Assembly: GCA_013152075.1 (NCBI GenBank)
Contig: JAADHD010000106.1
Location: forward strand, 1 to 7,750
Direction: 5' to 3'
From: Verrucomicrobiota bacterium
GTDB lineage: Bacteria > Verrucomicrobiota > Verrucomicrobiia > Verrucomicrobiales > DEV007
DNA length: 7,750 nucleotides
Below are positions 1-6,482 of the stretch, piece by piece. The translations under genes and the position numbers were made by a program. The stretch's first letter is position 1. Each line of letters begins with the position of its first letter. The notes under the pieces are model-generated. The model had not been told where the DNA came from, searched no databases, and saw only the letters and a list, made by a program, of their open reading frames with translations.

Positions 1-1036
1 TGTCGCCCAATTTCTCGCCCACGATGTCCACCATTTTACCTTTTTTGTCCTGGCCGACTTTGACGATCCGGTCCTTCACCTTGAGCTCACCGTTTTTGTA
101 AGCCGGACCACCAACGACGAGGCCCTGAATTTCAGCCGCGCCACTTTCTTCATCCAGGCTGAGCATCGCGCCGATGCCCTTGAGGGACTTACTCATGCTG
201 ATACGAAAATTATCGTATTGCGATTGGGAAAAATACTCCGAATGCGGATCATAACCGCGAGTGAGCGATTTAATAAAAATAACCGCTATATCCTCCTTAT
301 CGTTCTCCGTGACATTCTTGAGAAATCGGTCGTAGCGTTTGATGATTTTATCTTTCGGCGACAAGTCCTTATCCTTGGAATCATGCTCCTTGGTTTTGGT
401 CACTTTTTCCTCTGAAGTATCACCTGAGGCTTTCTTTTTCTCAGCCTCTTCGGCCTCTCGTTTTGCGAGAGCCTCTTTGCGTAAGTTAGCCTGCAGCATT
501 TCTCCTTCAATAATACGGTGCCAAAGTTCGTTGGCCGCAGCTTCGTCAGCTGGCCATTTTTCCTTTTTACGGCTCAGGTGAACCGTTTTATCCGAGGTGA
601 AATCGAGCTCGTTTTTTTCCAGGATCTCTTTCACCGTAGCAACGCGCGAGTTCACCCGCTTCAGGTAAATGTCATAAATATCGTAAGCCGCGCTGAGGTC
701 CTTTGCCTTGATATCGTCATCAAGGTTATGGCGGTATTTCTCATAAAAACCATCGATGTCCTGCTGAGTGAAATACTGACGACCGTAGTCGAGCAAGCGA
801 ATGTAATTATCCAACAGTCGCTCCGACATAACGTCATCAAAGGGGTGCTGGCTGTAATGTTCCTCTGCGAGCATTTTTGCCACCCGCATCCCGATGTCTG
901 CAAAATTGGCGTCTGCGGCATCTGCCTTGGTCGGAAAAAATGAAACGGCATAAGCCGCAAAACCGACGAACAGAGGAATCAAAAGAGTCGTAAAAGATCG
1001 TGTGGTGGGCTGGCGAAGTATCGACCGAGTGGACAT
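1..1036 (-). CDS. prc: Carboxy-terminal processing (tail-specific) protease, Prc/Tsp family, N-terminal part
   Basis: Periplasmic or membrane-anchored serine protease that degrades or trims proteins from their C-termini. The frame is open from the ATG at 1036 to the window edge (345 codons). Residues 1-35 have a basic start and a hydrophobic stretch (LLIPLFVGFAAYAVSFF), so a signal peptide or anchor. Residues 40-184 match the helical Tsp N-terminal domain (LLDYGRQYFTQQDID). Residues 185-229 are a Lys/Glu-rich low-complexity insert. Residues 230-260 resume the family pattern (KRYDRFLKN), followed by the hallmark DPHSEYFS at 263-270. A PDZ domain starts near 281 (SLKGIGAML, then VVGGPAYKNGELKVKDRIV), closely resembling E. 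coli Prc. The catalytic Ser/Lys domain lies beyond the edge and cannot be checked. The start has no clear ribosome-binding site; a strong promoter lies 56-92 bp upstream. Family assignment is near certain; the substrate is unknown. Confidence 0.93.
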   Translation of the reverse strand, partial: MSTRSILRQPTTRSFTTLLIPLFVGFAAYAVSFFPTKADAADANFADIGMRVAKMLAEEHYSQHPFDDVMSERLLDNYIRLLDYGRQYFTQQDIDGFYEKYRHNLDDDIKAKDLSAAYDIYDIYLKRVNSRVATVKEILEKNELDFTSDKTVHLSRKKEKWPADEAAANELWHRIIEGEMLQANLRKEALAKREAEEAEKKKASGDTSEEKVTKTKEHDSKDKDLSPKDKIIKRYDRFLKNVTENDKEDIAVIFIKSLTRGYDPHSEYFSQSQYDNFRISMSKSLKGIGAMLSLDEESGAAEIQGLVVGGPAYKNGELKVKDRIVKVGQDKKGKMVDIVGEKLGD

Positions 1037-1098
1037 GTCAGGAAGTTGTTTGCTTTGAATTTCGAGGGTTGCAGAGACAAAAAGAACTATTTCCCTCC

Positions 1099-1128
1099 AT
1101 TATATCGTAATAGGGTCAGCGATCTCAA
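1099..1128 (-). promoter_or_regulatory. Sigma-70-type promoter for the Prc-family protease
   Basis: Read on the minus strand, a -35 box TTGAGA (1128-1123, 5 of 6 matches to TTGACA) and a perfect -10 box TATAAT (1104-1099) are separated by 18 bp. Transcription would start near 1092, giving a leader of about 55 nt before the ATG at 1036. It lies in the 192-bp gap between the divergent protease and hydrolase genes. Box matches and spacing are seen directly; activity is inferred. Confidence 0.6.
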
Positions 1129-1228
1129 GAGGGAAATTTGTTCACTGACAACATATACTCAAGAATCGCGGGATTAAAGGTATTTGTCATCGGGCCAGAT
1201 CGGCAGGATGATAGAGCTTATAAAAACC

Positions 1229-1876
1229 ATGAAAATCGAATGTTATACGGGAGGCTTCTTTCAGACCAATAGCTATTTACTGCAGGGTGACGGGGGCAAC
1301 ACCCTCATCGACGCTCCGCAGGGAGCCGCGGAGTGGCTACGGGGCAAGGGTGTGGAAATCAATGAACTGCTACTGACCCACCTGCACCATGATCACGTGA
1401 TCGATGCGGCAGCTATCCAACGAGAACACTCATCGTGCCGGGTTCGGTCACACTCTGCCTACGATGACGATTTGACTCTGGCGAGTTTACTCAGGCATGC
1501 CGTTGGCGGGTTGGCTGATCTGGAGAGCTTCGAGTCGGATGAACTGCTCGAAGGTCAGACAACGATTACCTCTGTCGGTTTCGAATTTGCCCTCAAACAC
1601 GTGCCGGGTCACTCGCCCGACAGTCTGTGTTTTTATCTGGCAGGCGAAAATGATATCAATCCCGGCACGCCAATCTTATTCGGGGGAGACGTATTGTTTA
1701 ACGGCGGAATCGGCAGGACTGATTTCCCTAACGGAAGCACCGAACTGCTACTAGACGGAATCCGCGAAAAAGTGCTGACCCTACCAGGGGACACCGTCGT
1801 TTATCCCGGCCATGGACCGGAAACAACAGTGGCCGATGAAGCAAGCGGCAACCCTTTCCTAACAGGAAACTATTAA
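1229..1876 (+). CDS. Metallo-beta-lactamase-fold hydrolase, glyoxalase II (GloB/YcbL)-like
   Basis: Predicted cytoplasmic dinuclear metal hydrolase of 215 residues, probably acting on a thioester such as an S-acyl-glutathione or a related thiol conjugate. The signature THLHHDH supplies His51, His53, Asp55 and His56. Further ligands are His128 (VPGHSPDS), Asp154 (GGDVLF) and His195 (YPGHGPET). The stretch GGDVLFNGGIGRTDFPNGS and the ending NPFL follow E. coli YcbL (short type II glyoxalases) closely, whereas full glyoxalase II has an extra C-terminal substrate domain. I chose ATG 1229 because MKIECYTGGFFQTNSYLL is the usual family N-terminus. In-frame ATG 1208 and TTG 1184 would add 7 or 15 atypical residues, although AAAGG at 1176-1180 could serve TTG 1184. 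The stop is 16 bp before the cytochrome gene, so co-transcription is likely. Fold and metal site are secure; the substrate is not, and a role linked to the cytochrome is inference. Confidence 0.9.
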   Translation: MKIECYTGGFFQTNSYLLQGDGGNTLIDAPQGAAEWLRGKGVEINELLLTHLHHDHVIDAAAIQREHSSCRVRSHSAYDDDLTLASLLRHAVGGLADLESFESDELLEGQTTITSVGFEFALKHVPGHSPDSLCFYLAGENDINPGTPILFGGDVLFNGGIGRTDFPNGSTELLLDGIREKVLTLPGDTVVYPGHGPETTVADEASGNPFLTGNY

Positions 1877-1892
1877 GGTTCTGAATACACTG

Positions 1893-4328
1893 ATGACTTT
1901 CTGGAACGCCATGCCAAAAAAAAATGCGCTCGTTATTAGCGTCCTGCTCGCTGGCTTTTTTGCCAGTTGCGATAAAAAGGCGACCCCAGATACTGACGAA
2001 AAAAAATCAGCAGTAACTAGCTCTCCTTACCACCTGATCAAGGATGCTCAATATGTCGGTGCCCAGAACTGCCGAGCCTGTCATGAAAAAGAATTCGGGG
2101 AATGGACCCAATCCGATCACCACAAGGCGATGGAGCCCGCCAATGCAGAGACGGTGCTCGGTGATTTTAATGATGTCGACTTTGAGCACTTCAAGCATCG
2201 CTGGCATTTTTTCAAAAAAGGCGATGAGTTCTGGGTCAACGCCGAAGATGAAAACGGCAAGCGGCAGGACTACAAGATCGATTACACCTTTGGTTTTTAC
2301 CCCCTGCAGCAATACCTGATCCCCTTCCCAGGAGGACGCTACCAAGCCCTTCAAGTCTGCTGGGATTCACGACCAAAAGAAGAAGGCGGCCAGCGCTGGT
2401 ATCACCTGTATCCAGATGAAGAGGTTCCCCCGGCTGACATTCTCCACTGGACCCGGCGGCATTTTAACTGGAATTTCATGTGTGCCGATTGCCACTCGAC
2501 CAACTTGAGAAAAAACTTCGATGTCGCCACGGACAGCTACGACACCCAATGGTCGGAGATGAACGTCAGTTGCGAGGCCTGTCACGGCCCGGGCTCGGAA
2601 CACTTGAAGTGGGCGGCTCTTCAAACGCCAGCGGGAGCAGAAGGAAAAACAAAAAACAAAGCTGTCGATTCCACCTCAGCGTCTCTCGACGACGGAAAAG
2701 TTAAAGACTACCTCAAGAGCAAAGGTCTGGTCGCAAGTTTAAAAGAACCGACGGAAGGCGCATGGGAAATCAACGCTGAAACCGGCCAACCCCAGCGATC
2801 AATCCCCCTGGAATCCAATGTCCAGGTCGAAACCTGCGCGCGATGCCACGCACACCGACGCCCCTTGCAGCCAAAATTCGCTGCCGGGCATGCTTTCCTG
2901 GACAGCCACAGCCCGTCGATTTTACGCGACAACCTCTATCACTCTGACGGCCAAGTGGATGAAGAGGTCTACGTTTACGGCTCGTTTGTTCAGAGCAAAA
3001 TGCATCACGCAGGTGTTCGTTGCAGCGATTGCCACAATCCGCATACGATGAAACTTCAGGCTGAAGGCAACGCCCTCTGCGTGCGTTGTCATGTCGCCGA
3101 TAAATACAACACGCCGGCGCATCACTTCCACCAATTGGACAGCGCAGGTGCTCGCTGCGTAGAATGTCACATGCCAACCAAAACCTACATGGGCGTGGAT
3201 GCCCGTCGTGATCACAGTCTGCGCATCCCCCGCCCCGACCTGACAAAAAAACTGGGCGCTCCCAACGCCTGTAATCAGTGTCATGATCACGCCGACAAAG
3301 ATTTGGATTGGACGATTTCCGCTTTCGAAGAACGTTGGGGCAAAAGCGGATTGCGCAACGCCCACTACGGTGAACTACTGGCAGCTGGCCGACGCGGCGG
3401 ACCCGAGGGAATGAAAAAACTCATGGCGCTGGCAACTGACAAAACTTACCCCGGCATCGTGAGAGCGACCGCTTTGGCCGAATTTGCGCAGCAGCCCTCA
3501 TCCCCCGCTTCCCTGGCGGTGATTGAAAGCCAGCTAGAAGACTCCGATCCTCTGGTTCGCGAGCAGGCTATTTTCGGACTGGAGTCCACTCCTGCTCCGC
3601 AACGAGTTAACTTGATCCGCAAGATGCTGAACGATCCATCGAGAGCCGTGCGCGTGGAAGCAGCCCGCATGCTGGCCGGTGCCCGAAAGCTCTTGAGTGA
3701 AGCCGAGAGCCCAGCCTGGGATCGGGCCGCCGCCGAATTCATCGATGCGCAAATGGCCATGTCCGATCGCGCCGCCGGACACATGCGAATGGCCTTGTTC
3801 TATTCTGATTTGGGCAATCCCAAGAAAGCGGAAGCCGCTTACCGGGATGCTGTGCGAATCGAGCCTGAGGCAATCCCTCCGCGAATCAACCTGGCGGAGA
3901 TGTTGTACCAACAAGGACGCATCGAAGAATCCGGCAAGGAATTTCAGGCAGCCGTAACCGCCGATCCTGGCAATGGCGTGGCGCACGAATCCCTAGCTCG
4001 ATATTTCATTCGCATCAAACAATACGACAAGGGACTGGCCGAACTTCAAAAAGCTTCTCAACTGATGCCTGAGCATGCCGCGACCCAATACTTTCTCGGC
4101 GTGGCTCTAAATTCATTAGGACGTTTTGATGAAGCTCTGCCTGCTTTGCAAAAAGCCCATCAACTCGATTCCAGTAATCCGGAATATCTCATCGGTCTGG
4201 CAACCGTGTGCCGCGATGCAGGTCAATGGGAGCTAGCCCTGACATACGCCAAAAAGTTGACCGCCCTTGATAGCCAATCACAATCCTACCAACAACTGGA
4301 AGCGCAAATTCGCGCTGGGGGCCGATAA
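1893..4328 (+). CDS. Octahaem c-type cytochrome lipoprotein with HEAT-like and TPR repeats
   Basis: Predicted exported electron-transfer or redox protein of 811 residues. The N-terminus has KK, a hydrophobic core and Cys26 in FFASC, a lipobox-like site with an unusual Phe at -3, so it is probably a lipoprotein. Eight CXXCH haem c sites start at residues 60, 197, 227, 315, 377, 396, 422 and 460 (CRACH, CADCH, CEACH, CARCH, CSDCH, CVRCH, CVECH, CNQCH). Nearby His-rich stretches (SDHHKAM, KMHHAG, PAHHFHQ) could be distal ligands. Residues about 242-290 form a Lys/Ala/Ser-rich linker. HEAT-like helices occupy about 503-596 and about five TPRs 628-803, ending the protein. This resembles the cytochrome c554/doubled-CXXCH plus TPR proteins annotated in Planctomycetes and Verrucomicrobia, whose function is generally unknown. 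Met7 (1911) is an alternative start that still leaves a full signal peptide. No Shine-Dalgarno is well placed. Haem attachment would need a cytochrome c maturation system, not seen here. The architecture is certain; enzyme versus electron carrier cannot be decided. Confidence 0.92.
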   Translation: MTFWNAMPKKNALVISVLLAGFFASCDKKATPDTDEKKSAVTSSPYHLIKDAQYVGAQNCRACHEKEFGEWTQSDHHKAMEPANAETVLGDFNDVDFEHFKHRWHFFKKGDEFWVNAEDENGKRQDYKIDYTFGFYPLQQYLIPFPGGRYQALQVCWDSRPKEEGGQRWYHLYPDEEVPPADILHWTRRHFNWNFMCADCHSTNLRKNFDVATDSYDTQWSEMNVSCEACHGPGSEHLKWAALQTPAGAEGKTKNKAVDSTSASLDDGKVKDYLKSKGLVASLKEPTEGAWEINAETGQPQRSIPLESNVQVETCARCHAHRRPLQPKFAAGHAFLDSHSPSILRDNLYHSDGQVDEEVYVYGSFVQSKMHHAGVRCSDCHNPHTMKLQAEGNALCVRCHVADKYNTPAHHFHQLDSAGARCVECHMPTKTYMGVDARRDHSLRIPRPDLTKKLGAPNACNQCHDHADKDLDWTISAFEERWGKSGLRNAHYGELLAAGRRGGPEGMKKLMALATDKTYPGIVRATALAEFAQQPSSPASLAVIESQLEDSDPLVREQAIFGLESTPAPQRVNLIRKMLNDPSRAVRVEAARMLAGARKLLSEAESPAWDRAAAEFIDAQMAMSDRAAGHMRMALFYSDLGNPKKAEAAYRDAVRIEPEAIPPRINLAEMLYQQGRIEESGKEFQAAVTADPGNGVAHESLARYFIRIKQYDKGLAELQKASQLMPEHAATQYFLGVALNSLGRFDEALPALQKAHQLDSSNPEYLIGLATVCRDAGQWELALTYAKKLTALDSQSQSYQQLEAQIRAGGR

Positions 4329-4332
4329 AACA

Positions 4333-4512
4333 TGGGAGGACATGAAATTTGATATCAAACATTGGAAGGACATCGAAAAACTGGCGATCATCGGTGAAAG
4401 CAAATGGGAAGCCGGAATGGCCGCCTTCTGCAAGCCCTTCACCTCTGCGAAGATCAAATACTTCGAGCAAAGCAATCTTGAAGGCGCCAGGGAATGGATC
4501 GTGGCGGATTAA
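4333..4512 (+). pseudogene. C-terminal half of a SpoIIAA-like (STAS/SEC14-type) protein, probable gene remnant
   Basis: The frame reads WEDMKFDIKHWKDIEKLAII, then GESKWEAGMAAFCKPF, then KIKYFEQSNLEGAREWI and a TAA. This matches the C-terminal half of SpoIIAA-like proteins (former DUF3478, usually about 120 residues), including the conserved WEDxKFDxKH, the second strand, the KWE helix and the AxxWI end. The N-terminal half, with the first strands of the fold, is absent: its place is taken by the 3' end of the cytochrome gene. The conserved W-E-D codons lie just after the cytochrome stop (4326-4328) and upstream of the first ATG (4342), which suggests they are inherited rather than newly coding. 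A 56-residue product from ATG 4342 is possible. GGGAGGA at 4334-4340 looks like a ribosome-binding site but ends only one base before that ATG and is explained by the coding. A TTG at 4267 would extend the frame into the cytochrome gene without family similarity. Identity is good; whether it is expressed is open. Confidence 0.6.
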
Positions 4513-4676
4513 CCTACCCGGCCTAGAACGTCACTCATCGCGCTTGATTTCAGGCACCTAATGGGCCATAATCGCATCTACTCACCAGTGGTTTTACTGG
4601 GGAAACGTTGCAGTTATATCGATAAACCGGGCACAACCCGAACTCACTCCGCAAAACAACACGCTTGGGGCTTTTC

Positions 4677-4690
4677 TTTTACTCGTAAAA
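4677..4690. promoter_or_regulatory. Palindrome upstream of the HD phosphohydrolase, operator-like
   Basis: TTTTAC and GTAAAA form a perfect 6-bp inverted repeat around TC, about 70 bp before the ATG at 4758. It lies in the 245-bp gap 4513-4757, where I find no gene and no convincing promoter boxes; TACGAT at 4695-4700 is a possible -10 without a matching -35. The palindrome could be a repressor site, or chance in an A/T-rich patch. Confidence 0.2.
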
Positions 4691-4757
4691 AGGTTACGAT
4701 TTACATTCCCCACTCTTCAGATCAATACCAGATCGAAAATCCACTTCATTTCATCGA

Positions 4758-6452
4758 ATGAAATTCACGCTTGATCGGCTGTTTGCAAATTCACGCCTCA
4801 AACAACAAGGCTTCTCCAGTGGTCGAAAGCGACGCACTCGGAAAGAAGATGCGTTCCGCTATGCGCTCGGCGAAGGACTGGTTGTTCGCATCAGTTTATT
4901 TTTCCTATTCGCCACTCTGACTTCGCTACTGATTTCTTACGGAGCAGGCAGTACATCACTGATTTTCGGGGAACCCTTCCAGGCAACTGTCGTAGTCACA
5001 CTTATTACCGTGATCATGTTGGTGCAGTTTTATATCAACTTGCCAAAAAGCTTCGCACGCAATTCAAGGGTGATGTTAATGCTGTTTGCTATTTTCACTC
5101 AGTTATTGTTGGTAAAATTTTCTCTATATCTGGGACAATCCTTCGCTCTTGGAAACGAATACATTTTCCTATTGGCCCCATACGCTTTTGCTCCGATGAT
5201 CATGTCCCTGCTACTGGGGCGCAACCACGGAACGATGGCTGCCCTTTACGCGAGCTTGCTGGGCGGCTTACTGGTTGAGGGAAGCACCGCCTTCAAGTTT
5301 TTGATATTCAGTCTGGTGTGTGGATTTGTAGCAGTTTACCTCACCCACGACATGCGTCGAAGAAGCCGCTTGGTAAGAGCAGGGCTGTTTGTCGGATTGA
5401 CCGGCGCATTCATGGGATGCGCGATGGGCGAAATTTCTTTCATCAGTCAAGATGCTGGCATCGATTGGAACTTGATCGGCATGCAGTGTTTGAGCGCCAC
5501 CCTTGTCGGCATTCTCACCGCCATGGTCGTAAGCGGCATTCTCCCCCTGATCGAAAGTGTCTTCGGCATCACCACCGCATTGTCCTGGCTGGAGATGGCC
5601 GACTTGAATCATCCGCTGATGAAACGCATGACCCTGGAAGCACCGGGCACCTATCATCACTGCCTGGTACTCGCCAATTTGAGTGAAGCCGCCGCGGAAG
5701 CCATTGGAGCGAATGGAACCAAATGTCGTGCGTGCTCATATTTTCATGACATCGGTAAGCTCAATAAACCTGAATACTTTATCGAAAACAACGACGGCAT
5801 CGATAATCCACACGACGAGCTGACCCCCACCATGAGCGCTCTGGTAATCATGGCCCATGTGAAAGACGGCGAGGATTTGGCCCTTAAAAATCACCTCAAC
5901 GGTGAAATAGTCGACGTCATTCGCGAACATCACGGAACGTCGCTGATATACTATTTCTATCATCGCGCGCTCAAATTGAAAGAAGATCTAGAAGAACAAG
6001 TCAAGCAGGACAAAGCTCGTGAAGAAGATGTGCCTGAGGTGACTGAAGCCGGCTTCCGCTATCCCGGCCCCAAACCCCGCACACGGGAAAGTGCTATCAT
6101 CAGCCTGGCTGACGCTGTGGAGAGTGCTTCACGCAGCTTGGTCAAACCAACCTTGCAACGCATCGAGCAACTGATCGAAGAAATCACCGACAGCCGCCTA
6201 CGTGAAGACCAACTGGATGAATGTGACCTCACCCTGCACGACATCGCCGTGATCAAGAAAAGTTTCGCCACCACTCTTAGAAGCATGATGCACAGCCGCA
6301 TCGCCTACCCCAAACAGGAAGACGAAAACAAGGACAAAGGAACGGCCGACGGCGATGAGACTCCACGCAAACCACGTGCGACCAAAAAACGCAAGCGCCC
6401 CCCAGGTGACAGCGGAAAAACTGAAACCGCAAAGTGGAAAGCGGCGAGTTGA
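4758..6452 (+). CDS. PgpH-like HD-domain membrane phosphohydrolase (putative c-di-AMP phosphodiesterase) lacking the 7TMR-HDED sensor
   Basis: Integral inner-membrane protein of 564 residues with a cytoplasmic HD domain. Residues 1-40 are basic and cytoplasmic. Seven or eight membrane segments follow, roughly 42-65, 74-97, 104-125, 134-153, 158-174, 178-195, 206-226 and 241-268. The HD domain (about 278-512) reads like PgpH: NHPLMKRMTLEAPGTYHH (His300/301), YFHDIGKL (His330, Asp331), MAHVKDG (His367), REHHGT (His391/392), FRYPGPKPRTRESAIISLAD (Asp452), QLDECDLTLHD and MHSRIAYP. All metal-binding positions of the family appear intact, so hydrolysis of c-di-AMP to pApA is the best prediction. 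Listeria PgpH is just over 700 residues, with a large extracytoplasmic HDED domain between TM1 and TM2; here that loop is only about ten residues. An in-frame TAA at 4686-4688 rules out a longer N-terminus. Residues 519-564 are a Lys/Arg-rich tail. The ybeY gene that often follows pgpH is not adjacent. No Shine-Dalgarno is seen. Confidence 0.88.
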   Translation: MKFTLDRLFANSRLKQQGFSSGRKRRTRKEDAFRYALGEGLVVRISLFFLFATLTSLLISYGAGSTSLIFGEPFQATVVVTLITVIMLVQFYINLPKSFARNSRVMLMLFAIFTQLLLVKFSLYLGQSFALGNEYIFLLAPYAFAPMIMSLLLGRNHGTMAALYASLLGGLLVEGSTAFKFLIFSLVCGFVAVYLTHDMRRRSRLVRAGLFVGLTGAFMGCAMGEISFISQDAGIDWNLIGMQCLSATLVGILTAMVVSGILPLIESVFGITTALSWLEMADLNHPLMKRMTLEAPGTYHHCLVLANLSEAAAEAIGANGTKCRACSYFHDIGKLNKPEYFIENNDGIDNPHDELTPTMSALVIMAHVKDGEDLALKNHLNGEIVDVIREHHGTSLIYYFYHRALKLKEDLEEQVKQDKAREEDVPEVTEAGFRYPGPKPRTRESAIISLADAVESASRSLVKPTLQRIEQLIEEITDSRLREDQLDECDLTLHDIAVIKKSFATTLRSMMHSRIAYPKQEDENKDKGTADGDETPRKPRATKKRKRPPGDSGKTETAKWKAAS

Positions 6453-6482
6453 CTATTACCTCTTCTTAACTCGCTTTTTTTT
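6444..6482 (+). terminator. Rho-independent terminator of the HD phosphohydrolase gene
   Basis: 6444-6452 (GCGAGTTGA) pairs with 6466-6474 (TTAACTCGC) in a 9-bp stem with one G-U pair and a 13-nt loop, followed by eight T at 6475-6482. The 5' arm contains the last two codons and the stop of the HD gene. The 3' arm and T tract lie inside the convergent dehydrogenase gene, where they encode part of its Lys/Arg-rich end. On the minus strand no T run follows the stem, so it should act in one direction only. Confidence 0.75.

Noticed and set aside
518..943. 141-codon plus-strand frame inside the protease region
   Set aside because: It is antisense to the clearly homologous Prc N-terminal domain and has no family features.
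2770..3365. Long minus-strand frames (147 and 158 codons) opposite the cytochrome haem domain
   Set aside because: They are shadows of a gene with eight in-frame CXXCH motifs; their content reflects the complement of Cys/His codons.
4585..4600. Inverted repeat CCAGT / ACTGG after the SpoIIAA-like fragment, considered as a terminator
   Set aside because: The stem is only 5 bp and no T tract follows, so there is no good case for termination.
4561..4761. 66-codon plus-strand frame whose TGA overlaps the HD gene's ATG (ATGA), suggesting a translationally coupled small gene
   Set aside because: The product has no recognisable motif or family, the composition looks random, and there is no ribosome-binding site; the overlap is likely chance.
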